The notes: generated from the letters alone by a model not told the origin. Numbered from the stretch's first letter, positions 1 to 6,631 are shown. The stretch: DNA of 11,594 nt from Thermoplasmata archaeon (GCA_021806355.1 JAJZXT010000049.1:1-11594); one strand, 5' to 3'. Program-made: numbers and translations.

Positions 1-381
1 AGAATCCTGCCATAACGACTGAATGCGTTTTGTGGAATAGTGTGAGAATGTTTCCTCAATGAGTGGTGCTGATGTATTGGTATTGTTTGTTGTGAATGGG
101 GTGATCTGTGAACCGGGAGAAAAGTTCGGGTTTAGTTCAAACACATTCCACGATACGGGAAACAGGTTTCCATAAAATCCAATGAAGGCATTGGATCCAA
201 CGAACTTTATCATTTCATTACCATAGGAATATGATTCTATAGGTACTGATGCATATCCATTGTTCATGTGCTGTACAATGGGTATCGCCATCATTGCAGT
301 TATCATCATGATTGCAATGAGTTTAAGTGCCTTGAACCTGTTCTCTCTCTCTCTCTCTCTTTCTGTTACTACTGAATACAT
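1..381 (-). CDS. Secreted or membrane-anchored protein of unknown function, N-terminal part (runs off left edge)
   Basis: An open frame reads leftward from an ATG at 381 to the window edge: 127 codons, with no stop inside the window. The protein starts with a short charged segment containing RERERERE (about residues 7-15). A hydrophobic stretch follows (KLIAIMMITAMMAIPIV, about residues 20-37), typical of a signal peptide or signal anchor with a positively charged inner side. The rest is rich in Ser, Thr, Asn and aromatic residues (for example TTNNTNTSAP), as in exported archaeal proteins. I do not recognise a family. An in-frame ATG at 441 would add 20 residues; 381 is preferred because AT-rich promoter-like sequence lies 20-37 bases upstream of it. 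The Arg-Glu run is encoded by a (CT)9 tract (see the repeat entry). It lies downstream of the COG0170 gene on the same strand, with a 102-base gap, so it probably has its own promoter. Confidence 0.62.
   Translation of the reverse strand, partial: MYSVVTERERERENRFKALKLIAIMMITAMMAIPIVQHMNNGYASVPIESYSYGNEMIKFVGSNAFIGFYGNLFPVSWNVFELNPNFSPGSQITPFTTNNTNTSAPLIEETFSHYSTKRIQSLWQDS
343..360. repeat. (CT)9 dinucleotide tract inside the 5' coding region
   Basis: Nine uninterrupted CT units on the plus strand read as AG/GA on the coding (minus) strand. They encode the RERERE run of the left-edge protein, within its first 15 codons. Gain or loss of one unit would shift the reading frame just before the signal/anchor segment. 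Confidence 0.9.
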
Positions 382-400
382 TTTGAAATCTGTCCTGAAA

Positions 401-418
401 GATATAAGTGTTAATAAA
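401..418 (-). promoter_or_regulatory. Possible TATA box of the left-edge gene
   Basis: On the minus strand, TTTATTAA (418-411) and CTTATATC (408-401) lie about 34 and 24 bases upstream of the ATG at 381. Either would fit an archaeal promoter for a leaderless or short-leader message. Which box is used cannot be decided by eye. Confidence 0.35.
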
Positions 419-483
419 TTTACTGTGATAATGAGTGACATGGCGGCAATTTGCCTGATCTCACCATTAAATTGTTGAAAATA

Positions 484-1452
484 TCAGAGTTTCAACGCAA
501 ATGGAACAAGCTTATACACTATAGTCATGAACACAGGAATCGCAAAGTTATCATCAACCGGGAATGTCGAAAGAGCCTCGGAGAATACTGCAACGGCTGC
601 ATAAAGTATACCATATGATCCTAAAAGATAATACCCGACAATAGCAGTTGCGGCAAACATAGAAAAAAAGCCAGAATAACTCTTCTTTTTGTTAAAGAAC
701 AGTTTTGGCCCCTTCAATTTTGTCCCTACAATCGTAGCTAGAGAATCTCCAAACGTAACGGCGAAGACGACCAAAATTATGAAATTAAGATTGTGAACCA
801 CGGAAATGAGTGCAAGAATGCCGATTGCGAACCATGATGCGCCAACTCCCAACTGTGTGTTTTCCCTTTCGAGGGAATTTATAAATTTAGCAGCCCTATA
901 CTGGTTCTTCCCTTTTACCATATTTATAACAAGAAAATAGATTAAAATAGAGATAGTGAGAATAAAAAGCGCGTTTATCATTCCCACGTAGACAATTCCC
1001 AATATGATGACTATTCCCCCAACGATTTGAACAATATCCCTTGGAACTTCTCTTGTAACGGATCTGCCCTTCTGCGCATCATTAACCTTTGAGTAGGAGA
1101 CAAGGCGGTCATGTCCCAGGAAAGCTGCTCCAAAACCTACTATTATGGCTATATCCATTACTCTCATGTGATTGAGATCCAATAAGATTGAATACACCAT
1201 AATAAATGCAAATAAAATCATAAACGGGATGTAAAAGTTCTTTGTGTATAGGGTTTCAGCACAAAGAAGGGATAACATGCCAACAGGCAATATCCAGTAA
1301 GTATTGGATATAAAGAACAAAAAAACAAGAGCAATAGAAACAAAGACAGAAAGGAAATATGAAAATCCTAAGCGAGGTATAAATGAAAATGCCAGTGCTA
1401 TTAGAAAACCGAATACCGCAACGGCATTTATCATATAAATGAAATCTGACAC
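484..1452 (-). CDS. COG0170-type polytopic membrane kinase (dolichol/phytol/diacylglycerol kinase, SEC59/VTE5/DGK1 family)
   Basis: A 322-residue, very hydrophobic protein with about 8-10 predicted membrane segments. The C-terminal third carries the signature of the CTP-dependent lipid/prenol kinases. It has LERENTQLGVGA near 194-205 and FGDSLATIVGTKLKGPK at 234-250. A Lys-rich segment followed by SYSGFF (255-263) matches the usual 'K(T/S)xEGS' block, and SEAL plus DDN (291-302) match the terminal 'E..DDNxxIP' block. In this family CTP phosphorylates a polyprenol or lipid alcohol in the membrane; the substrate here cannot be read from sequence. The first 100 or so residues are extra membrane segments beyond the roughly 200-residue core. 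The start is GTG at 1452, 26-36 bases from a TATA-like box; an ATG at 1434 is the alternative. It is transcribed away from ftsZ. Confidence 0.75.
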   Translation of the reverse strand: MSDFIYMINAVAVFGFLIALAFSFIPRLGFSYFLSVFVSIALVFLFFISNTYWILPVGMLSLLCAETLYTKNFYIPFMILFAFIMVYSILLDLNHMRVMDIAIIVGFGAAFLGHDRLVSYSKVNDAQKGRSVTREVPRDIVQIVGGIVIILGIVYVGMINALFILTISILIYFLVINMVKGKNQYRAAKFINSLERENTQLGVGASWFAIGILALISVVHNLNFIILVVFAVTFGDSLATIVGTKLKGPKLFFNKKKSYSGFFSMFAATAIVGYYLLGSYGILYAAVAVFSEALSTFPVDDNFAIPVFMTIVYKLVPFALKL

Positions 1453-1477
1453 TTAATTCACTGATATGTTTCAACTT

Positions 1478-1489
1478 ATTTAATATAAG
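1478..1489 (-). promoter_or_regulatory. TATA box of the COG0170 gene
   Basis: On the minus strand, CTTATATTAAAT lies about 26-36 bases upstream of the GTG at 1452. It faces away from the ftsZ promoter, so the region 1453-1576 is a divergent promoter region. No Shine-Dalgarno sequence is seen. Confidence 0.5.
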
Positions 1490-1547
1490 GATTTGACCCA
1501 ACCCCTCAGCCCTAATCTATGATAAGGAATGGAAATTTCTAAAAGGA

Positions 1548-1555
1548 TTTAATAT
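1548..1555 (+). promoter_or_regulatory. TATA box of ftsZ
   Basis: TTTAATAT, preceded by an A/G-rich BRE-like AAAAGGA, is centred about 26 bases before the ATG at 1577. There is no Shine-Dalgarno sequence. This is the classic arrangement of a leaderless archaeal transcript and supports the chosen start. Confidence 0.6.
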
Positions 1556-1576
1556 GCCCAATCTATTATTCAGTTA

Positions 1577-2653
1577 ATGAGCTATTCCGAGGAATCCAAT
1601 CTTGATCTACAGGATGATATCAGCACATCAGATGAAGAACTTCTTAAATTCATAGAAGAAAGAAAGGTAAGGATCAAGATATTTGGTGCAGGCGGAGCTG
1701 GTTCAAACACTATTAATCGAATAATGAGGGATCCGTTGAGCACAAAAGTTAGGCTCATAGCCCTTAATACAGATGCAGCACATTTGAGGATCATTTTAGC
1801 GCATAACAAGGTTGTTCTGGGAAGGAACTTAACGAAGGGGAGGGGTTCGGGTGCAGACCCTCACGTAGGCGAAGAGGCTGCAAAGGAATCCGACAGAGAT
1901 ATTCAAAAATTCATTGACGGAACCAGCATAGTCTTTGTAACTACTGGTCTCGGTGGAGGAACAGGTACGGGTTCTGCACCATATATTGCAAGCAAGGCAA
2001 GAAAGTCGGGAATATTGACAATTTCTATTGTTACATGGCCATTTACAGATGAGGGTGAAAAGAGAACGCTAAATGCAAAGGATGGCCTTGAAAAACTGTT
2101 ATATTATTCAGATTGTGTTATTGTAATACCAAATGATAAACTTCTCGAACTTGTTCCGGATGTGCCAATTCAAAAGGCCTTTAAGCTGGCTGATGAAATT
2201 ATTACAAAAGCGATTTCAGGAATTTCCGACTTGATAACCAAACCCGGACTTATCAATCTTGATTTCAACGATCTTGTCAGGGTTACAAAAGACTCCGGAA
2301 TGGCTATGTTCGGATTAGGACTGTCTTCAGCCCCACTTGGCCAGAGAATAAATGAGGCTACTGAGCAAGCATTGAATTCACCATTTCTTGATGTGGATCT
2401 CTCCACCTCAAAAGCAGTAATAGTAAGTATTCAGGGTGGAAAGGATCTGATGCTTGATGAGGCTGCGGCTTCCCTTGAACTTGTCAAGAGAAGGGTGGGG
2501 GAAAGGGCTGAGATCATAATGGGAACGAGCCTTGATTCCGAAATGAATGGAAAAGTGCAGATCATGGTTCTTGCTACCGGAGTTAAAACAAAGTTTGATG
2601 TGTATCCCCATCCCGGAAAAGGCTATGGAGGAGATATTGACAGTATTTCGTGA
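1577..2653 (+). CDS. ftsZ: Cell division GTPase FtsZ
   Basis: A 358-residue tubulin-superfamily GTPase that polymerises at the division site on the inner face of the membrane. Visible motifs in order: a nucleotide-binding GAGGAGSNTINR at 37-48; the NTDAAHL loop (64-70); the tubulin/FtsZ signature GGGTGTG at 126-132; an IPND segment (184-187); and the T7 catalytic loop NLDFNDL at 227-233 with two Asp residues that act on the neighbouring subunit's GTP. A short acidic N-terminal extension of about 30 residues precedes the fold. The protein ends soon after the C-terminal domain, with no long linker. The GRGSG and GEEAAKES segments resemble archaeal FtsZ1, inferred from memory rather than alignment. 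The T7 loop has Asn where many family members have Ala. It is a single gene with its own promoter. Confidence 0.96.
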   Translation: MSYSEESNLDLQDDISTSDEELLKFIEERKVRIKIFGAGGAGSNTINRIMRDPLSTKVRLIALNTDAAHLRIILAHNKVVLGRNLTKGRGSGADPHVGEEAAKESDRDIQKFIDGTSIVFVTTGLGGGTGTGSAPYIASKARKSGILTISIVTWPFTDEGEKRTLNAKDGLEKLLYYSDCVIVIPNDKLLELVPDVPIQKAFKLADEIITKAISGISDLITKPGLINLDFNDLVRVTKDSGMAMFGLGLSSAPLGQRINEATEQALNSPFLDVDLSTSKAVIVSIQGGKDLMLDEAAASLELVKRRVGERAEIIMGTSLDSEMNGKVQIMVLATGVKTKFDVYPHPGKGYGGDIDSIS

Positions 2654-2668
2654 TTGAGATTCGCTCAA
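2654..2668 (+). terminator. Short hairpin just after the ftsZ stop
   Basis: TTGAG and CTCAA form a 5-bp stem with a 5-base loop, directly after the TGA. Only short T runs follow, so this is a weak candidate for transcript end formation. No gene is seen between here and 2788. Confidence 0.3.
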
Positions 2669-2730
2669 CCGAACATACGACGACAATCAGTACAATTCTT
2701 TGAATTAGTATCAAAACGTTTTAATTTACA

Positions 2731-2738
2731 TTTAAATA
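2731..2738 (+). promoter_or_regulatory. TATA box of the transketolase-transaldolase operon
   Basis: TTTAAATA lies about 55 bases before the ATG at 2789, giving an expected leader of about 25-30 bases. Unlike ftsZ, that leader holds Shine-Dalgarno-like sequences: GGAGG at 2769-2773 and GGGTG at 2776-2780, the latter 8 bases from the ATG. The operon therefore seems to be translated from a leadered message. Confidence 0.5.
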
Positions 2739-2788
2739 TGGTAGCACAATGCATTTTCTGGTTATCTGGAGGATAGGGTGTTTTCCCA

Positions 2789-3619
2789 ATGAATAATGAA
2801 GCTGATTTGAAAATTTTTGAGAAGGCAAGAGAGGCACGTAAACTCATAATAGAAATGGTTTATTCTGCAAAGAGTGGCCATCCAGGAGGTTCGCTTAGCA
2901 TAATAGATATCCTTGCGGACCTTTATTTCAGGGAAATTAACATTGACCCAACGAATCCAAACGATCCATCACGCGATCGACTTGTGATGAGCAAAGGACA
3001 TGCATCTCCTGCACTGTATTCCATCCTAGCCCTCAAAGGCTTTTTCCCGAAGGAACTTCTGCTTGGATTTCGCAGGTTGAATTCAAAACTTGAGGGGCAT
3101 GTCCATAGAGGTGTTCCGGGTGTTGAATCCTCGACAGGCTCATTAGGGCAGGGTCTTGGTATTGCTGTAGGCATGGCTCTGGCAGGATTGATGGACAAGG
3201 CAAATTACACAGTATATGCAATTATAGGAGATGGTGAACTAGAAGAGGGGAGCATATGGGAGTCACTTATGGCAGGAAACAAATATTCGCTGAAGAACCT
3301 TATAGTAATCATGGATAAGAATAATGTTCAGCTGGATGGGTTTACCAAGGATATAATGCCGATGGGAGACATACGGGCCAAAGTCAGTGCCTTTGGCTGG
3401 AATGTCCTTGAAGTCGATGGTCATAGCATCCATGAATTTTCAGAAGCTATAAAAACAGCAAAAAAGAGCGGTAAATCTCCAAGTTTTATAATTGCAAACA
3501 CTATCAAAGGAAAAGGTGTTTCATACATGGAAAATAACCCCAAATATCACGGTTCCCCACCCGCTGACGAGAAAGAATATGAACTGGCGCTTAGGGACAT
3601 AGAGAGGATGGTTCCATGA
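2789..3619 (+). CDS. tktN: Transketolase, N-terminal (thiamine-diphosphate-binding) subunit
   Basis: A 276-residue homologue of the N-terminal half of transketolase, which moves two-carbon units between sugar phosphates in the non-oxidative pentose phosphate pathway. Motifs: SGHPGGS (29-35) and SKGHASP (68-74) with the conserved His residues; TGSLGQGL (116-123); the TPP/metal motif GDGELEEG (147-154) completed by KNN (177-179); and KGKGVSYMEN near 240-249. The pyrimidine-binding and C-terminal domains are absent here and supplied by the next gene. The start is the ATG at 2789 behind Shine-Dalgarno-like sequence. It overlaps the C-subunit gene by 4 bases (ATGA), so the two are almost certainly co-translated and assemble together. 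Split transketolases are common in archaea. Confidence 0.95.
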   Translation: MNNEADLKIFEKAREARKLIIEMVYSAKSGHPGGSLSIIDILADLYFREINIDPTNPNDPSRDRLVMSKGHASPALYSILALKGFFPKELLLGFRRLNSKLEGHVHRGVPGVESSTGSLGQGLGIAVGMALAGLMDKANYTVYAIIGDGELEEGSIWESLMAGNKYSLKNLIVIMDKNNVQLDGFTKDIMPMGDIRAKVSAFGWNVLEVDGHSIHEFSEAIKTAKKSGKSPSFIIANTIKGKGVSYMENNPKYHGSPPADEKEYELALRDIERMVP

Positions 3620-4557
3620 CTTCCGAGAGCTTAAGGGACAAGTATGGCGAAACTATTGTAAAACTCGGCGAAAAGCATAATGATATAGTCGTGCTGGATG
3701 CAGATTTATCATCATCAACAAAAACGTCCATGTTTGGAAAGAGATTCCCGGAACGGTTTTTTAACATGGGAATTTCTGAGCAATCCATGGTTTCATCTGC
3801 AGCTGGCCTAGCTCTCAGCGGCAAGAAAGTCTTTGTTTCAACATTTGCCGTTTTCTTGATGAGAACCTATGAACAGATAAGGCAATCTGTATGTTACAAT
3901 AATGTTAATGTAAAGTTTGTCGTAACGCATGCTGGAATCACTGTGGGAGAAGATGGTGCAACCCACCAAATTGTGGAGGATGTGGGCATAATGTCCGGCA
4001 TTCCTAACATGAAGGTTATTGTTCCTGTTGATTCGATTGAGACAGCAAGTGTGCTGAATTACCTTGTAGAAGAAACCACCACACCGTATTACATAAGGCT
4101 GACGAGAGAGAAATTTCCTGTCTTAAATGAACCTGATTACGAGTTCAAGGAAGGAAAGTCCGTCACATTCAGGGATGGAAAAGACCTGACAATTTTTGCC
4201 AATGGCTCTATGGTCTCATTTTCACTTCAGGCAGCTGAGGAACTGAGAACACATGGTGTAGATGCCAGAGTAATAAACCTGTCCAGCGTGAAACCTATTG
4301 ACAGGGAAGCTATTCTGAAGAGTGCAAGAGAAACCGGCAAAATAGTCACTGCTGAGGAACATTCCATATACAACGGTATCGGAAGCAGGGTCAGCGAGGT
4401 TGTTTCTGAAGATTATCCCGTCATGGTGAAAAGACTCGGAATGAGGGATACTTTTGGAAAATCTGGAAAGTCATGGGAACTATTTGATTACTTCCACATG
4501 GGGGTGCAGGACATAGTTAAATTAAGTTTGGAGTGTTTCAGGGAGGATAAAAGATGA
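3616..4557 (+). CDS. tktC: Transketolase, C-terminal (pyrimidine-binding) subunit
   Basis: A 313-residue partner of the preceding subunit. It begins with the pyrimidine-binding domain: LDADLSSSTKT (27-37), FFNMGISEQSM (48-58) with the catalytic Glu55 that activates the thiamine ring, and GEDGATHQ (111-118) with substrate-contacting His. The C-terminal transketolase domain follows, with TIFANGSMV (192-200), NLSSVKPID (221-229) and TAEEHS (245-250). Both gene borders are 4-base ATGA overlaps, with the N subunit upstream and transaldolase downstream, so expression is coupled. A stand-alone deoxyxylulose-phosphate synthase (DXS) or 2-oxoacid dehydrogenase beta subunit is unlikely given the transketolase N subunit next door. 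Confidence 0.95.
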   Translation: MTSESLRDKYGETIVKLGEKHNDIVVLDADLSSSTKTSMFGKRFPERFFNMGISEQSMVSSAAGLALSGKKVFVSTFAVFLMRTYEQIRQSVCYNNVNVKFVVTHAGITVGEDGATHQIVEDVGIMSGIPNMKVIVPVDSIETASVLNYLVEETTTPYYIRLTREKFPVLNEPDYEFKEGKSVTFRDGKDLTIFANGSMVSFSLQAAEELRTHGVDARVINLSSVKPIDREAILKSARETGKIVTAEEHSIYNGIGSRVSEVVSEDYPVMVKRLGMRDTFGKSGKSWELFDYFHMGVQDIVKLSLECFREDKR

Positions 4558-5225
4558 AGATATTCTTGGATACAGCAAATATAGAAGAAATTAGGAAGAC
4601 GAGAGACTGGGGACTTCTGGATGGAGTGACGACAAATCCAACACTGGCTGCAAAGGAATTGGCAAAGGGGCTCAGCTTCAAGGATCTGGTATCGCAGATT
4701 TTAAAAGAGACACCCGGACCGGTCAGTATCGAAGTCGTTGCAACCGACTATGAGGGGATGCTGAAGCAGGCACTAAGAATAAGCTCCCTCGGAGACAATG
4801 CCGTTGTCAAGATTCCTATGACACTTCCTGGTTTGAAGACTATAAAAGCCCTGAATGAGAAGAGAATTCCTGTCAACTGCACGCTGATATTCAATCCTCT
4901 TCAGGCCATGTTTGCAGCTAAAGCTGGTGCAGAATACGTTTCTCCATTCGTTGGTAGGCTGGATGACATTGGTGAAGATGGAATGTCAATAATAGACGAA
5001 ATCAAGGCTATATTTCTCAACTATGACATTAAGACAAAAATACTTGTTGCATCTATCAGGAATCCCATTCACGTGCTGAGATCAGCAATAATTGGCGCGG
5101 ATGTTGTCACTATGCCCTTCGATGTAATATCGAAATTGACAACACATCCCAAGACTGACGAAGGATTGCAGAGATTCCTGGATGACTGGAAGAAGAATTT
5201 TGGGGAAGGAGACTTTCCTCTCTGA
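4554..5225 (+). CDS. tal: Transaldolase / fructose-6-phosphate aldolase-like (TalC/MipB class)
   Basis: A 223-residue single-domain TIM barrel, much shorter than classical transaldolases of about 320 residues. Motifs: MKIFLDTANI at the N terminus; DGVTTNPTL (23-31); IEVVATD (59-65); VVKIPMT (84-90) with the Schiff-base Lys86; NCTLIFNPLQA (108-118); SPFVGRLDDIG (130-140); and a terminal TTHPKTDEGL near 196-205. It transfers three-carbon dihydroxyacetone units between sugar phosphates. Sequence alone cannot fully separate transaldolase from fructose-6-phosphate aldolase, but its place as the third gene of a transketolase operon, overlapping by 4 bases, argues for transaldolase. Together the three genes interconvert hexose, pentose and tetrose phosphates for nucleotide and aromatic amino acid synthesis. 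Confidence 0.92.
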   Translation: MKIFLDTANIEEIRKTRDWGLLDGVTTNPTLAAKELAKGLSFKDLVSQILKETPGPVSIEVVATDYEGMLKQALRISSLGDNAVVKIPMTLPGLKTIKALNEKRIPVNCTLIFNPLQAMFAAKAGAEYVSPFVGRLDDIGEDGMSIIDEIKAIFLNYDIKTKILVASIRNPIHVLRSAIIGADVVTMPFDVISKLTTHPKTDEGLQRFLDDWKKNFGEGDFPL

Positions 5226-5240
5226 TTCTTTTTTTCAATT
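5226..5240 (+). terminator. T-rich terminator after the pentose phosphate operon
   Basis: Directly after the transaldolase stop comes TTC, a run of seven T (5229-5235), CAA and TTTT. Archaeal RNA polymerase stops at such oligo-T tracts without a hairpin. A new promoter for the next gene follows at 5262-5270. Confidence 0.6.
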
Positions 5241-5261
5241 TTACTGAGAAAAACTAATAAA

Positions 5262-5270
5262 TTTTAATAA
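5262..5270 (+). promoter_or_regulatory. TATA box of the SpoIIM-family gene
   Basis: TTTTAATAA is centred about 25 bases upstream of the GTG at 5291, fitting a leaderless transcript. It supports GTG 5291 over the out-of-frame ATG at 5287. Confidence 0.5.
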
Positions 5271-5290
5271 GAATTTATCCATAGTGATGT

Positions 5291-5980
5291 GTGGAAGAAG
5301 AGATTCCTTTACTTGACAACAGGCATATCCGCAACTACTTTATCGATTCATTGGTGATTGAATTTCTGATATATATCATAATTTCTTCAATCCATTTCTC
5401 AGATCCCAGCATGCTGGCAAGATTCAAGGCGGAGCAGTCAAACATAACAAGCCAGTCTATTCCGGTAATGTTTTTTGATATATTCCTGAACAATTTCAGG
5501 GTCGCAAGTATTGAAGTAATACCTATAATTGGACCATTTTTCTTTCTGGCTTCGGGTTTTGCAACCGCATTTATAATTTCCCTTGAGGGAGGAAACCTCA
5601 ATGTTTCAGGACTTGCAATATTTATATCATTACTCCTCTATCCGCACTCCTGGCTTGAATTGCCAGCATATGCGGTCGCAGTAACTATCAGCGTTTATAT
5701 TACGTACGCTTTAGTCAAATACAAGGAAGGAAGAAGAATACTCACAATGAGATTGATAAAATGCCTTCTTTTATACGGGTTTGTTGCGATAGAATTGGAA
5801 ATTGCAGCCCTTTTTGAAGCGACAGAGATATATTTCGAAACTACACAATCTCCTCCCAATGATTTTCTTTATCCGCTTCTTATGTGGATTCCTGCCGTTC
5901 CTGCACTTATATTACTTGTAGCTGTGTTTCGCAGGATCAATGTGCCTACAAGAAAGAGAGCAAAGAGATCAGAAAATTGA
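5291..5980 (+). CDS. SpoIIM/DUF95-family integral membrane protein
   Basis: A 229-residue protein with about five membrane segments (roughly residues 17-34, 73-97, 103-117/124-142, 158-177 and 193-213). It ends in a basic cytoplasmic tail (RKRAKR). It shows the family's typical layout: a loop with FLNNFRVASIE (65-75), a hydrophobic hairpin, then LLYPHSWLELPAYAVA (115-130), matching the 'PHG..ELPA' block of SpoIIM/DUF95 proteins. The bacterial namesake acts in spore engulfment. Archaea do not sporulate, and the archaeal members have no settled function. The start is GTG at 5291, chosen from the frame and promoter spacing. It is a single gene; the next 700 bases hold no intact gene. Confidence 0.72.
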   Translation: MEEEIPLLDNRHIRNYFIDSLVIEFLIYIIISSIHFSDPSMLARFKAEQSNITSQSIPVMFFDIFLNNFRVASIEVIPIIGPFFFLASGFATAFIISLEGGNLNVSGLAIFISLLLYPHSWLELPAYAVAVTISVYITYALVKYKEGRRILTMRLIKCLLLYGFVAIELEIAALFEATEIYFETTQSPPNDFLYPLLMWIPAVPALILLVAVFRRINVPTRKRAKRSEN

Positions 5981-6004
5981 ATTTAACATTTGCGAGCGGG
6001 AATT

Positions 6005-6040
6005 CCCCTTTCGCAAGATAGGGGATGAAAGCGAGCGAAA
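6005..6040. repeat. Overlapping inverted repeats before the TnpB-like remnant
   Basis: CCCCT (6005-6009) pairs with AGGGG (6020-6024), and TTTCGC (6009-6014) pairs with GCGAAA (6035-6040). The two stems overlap by one base, so they are alternatives. They sit at the left border of the remnant and might be a subterminal hairpin of an IS605-type end. Confidence 0.4.
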
Positions 6041-6330
6041 AGGTTACTATTTCTCGCAGGATATTGATCTGTCCGCTGGCAGACAGAAATGAAAGAGGTC
6101 GGATCGCATATTGCTTCATGCGTGCCTGCATCCGTACAGTCAGATGGCTTAGCATGAAGGACAAAGTACCTTCGGGCCGAAGGGAATTCAAGCCCATGGA
6201 GATTCCACCAGCAACCTTTGAAGTGGGAAGCTCCCTGCGAAAGCTGGGAGAGGAGGCCACCAGGGCAAGTTTTGCATTGTCCACCACCGGTTTCTCTACC
6301 GATACGGTTATCTTGGTTTTAACCATCTAA
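6025..6330 (+). pseudogene. Remnant of an IS605-type tnpB (3' coding end)
   Basis: A 101-codon frame whose product resembles only the tail of TnpB (OrfB) proteins. LADRN (residues 18-22) may be a decayed 'DRDxN' zinc-ribbon/RuvC-III end. After it come FKPMEIPP (55-62) and GSSLRKLGEEATR (68-80), matching the 'PVE..P', 'SSLxKLGEEAT' pattern seen at TnpB C termini. The RuvC core and most of the zinc ribbon are missing, so it cannot be an active nuclease. The DNA holds hairpins such as CCTTCGG/CCGAAGG (6169-6183) and CTCCC/GGGAG (6231-6250), as expected where the tnpB 3' end doubles as omega-RNA. The family assignment is by recalled motif pattern only. The antisense frame (5946-6326) is open too but looks like a shadow. 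Confidence 0.5.
6169..6183. repeat. Perfect hairpin CCTTCGG-G-CCGAAGG
   Basis: Two 7-base arms separated by one base, inside the TnpB-like remnant. As RNA it would form at least a 5-bp stem with a GC-rich loop. It is a candidate omega-RNA stem. Confidence 0.7.
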
Positions 6331-6375
6331 CCGTATGTACGGTAAGCTGTATTGAACATTTTCAACCGTTCGGTT
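6286..6375. repeat. Cluster of four ACCG...CGGT inverted repeats and a long nested hairpin
   Basis: Four short palindromes share the core ACCG/CGGT: 6286-6291 (no spacer), 6298-6308 (3-base spacer), 6330-6343 (ACCGTATGTACGGT) and 6364-6375 (AACCG-TT-CGGTT). In addition ATACGGTTA (6302-6310) pairs with TAACCGTAT (6328-6336), enclosing TGGT (6314-6317)/ACCA (6322-6325), a nested stem-loop. The alternatives compete for the same bases. The placement at and just after the stop of the TnpB-like frame fits the right end of an IS605-type element. Confidence 0.75.
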
Positions 6376-6613
6376 TCTGGTCGCATATATTTGGAAGATG
6401 CCTGAGTGGAGATTCTACTGCAATCTAGCCAAAGAAGAAGTGCCCAATATATTATTTATCCATTGGACGATATTATTTCCTCGTATGAGCTATCCGTTTG
6501 CTTCCAACATTCGGGAAGATCACCATACGACCGAAAGCTTTCCTCGAATTACCAAAAGTATTATCCCTCCATACATGATATCATTTCAGCAGAAGGGAAT
6601 GGAAGCTCTACAT
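6376..6613. other. Stretch without a recognisable gene
   Basis: Two overlapping plus-strand frames of about 70 codons (6398-6616 and 6406-6621) are open but show no family resemblance, no start signal and mutual overlap. I see nothing supported here except a short chance-level palindrome ATGATATCAT (6575-6584). Confidence 0.6.
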
Positions 6614-6631
6614 TGAGTTGATATCAACTCA
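6614..6631. promoter_or_regulatory. 18-bp perfect palindrome upstream of the DUF4870-like gene
   Basis: TGAGTTGATATCAACTCA is a perfect dyad with no spacer. It ends 14 bases before a TATA-like box (6646-6652) of the next gene. This is the size and position expected for the operator of a dimeric regulator; cruciform or terminator roles are possible alternatives. Confidence 0.5.

Noticed and set aside
260..478. Plus-strand ORF of 72 codons rich in Leu/Ser
   Set aside because: It is antisense to the left-edge secreted-protein frame; its LSLSLSLS run is only the (CT)9 tract, and the minus frame has better protein character.
5946..6326. Minus-strand ORF of 126 codons over the TnpB-like remnant
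   Set aside because: It overlaps the end of the SpoIIM-family gene and is antisense to the TnpB-tail motifs; no start signal or family resemblance. Such shadows are common at IS605 ends.
6398..6621. Two overlapping plus-strand ORFs of about 70 codons
   Set aside because: They occupy the same DNA in different frames, lack promoter or Shine-Dalgarno support and match nothing I recognise.
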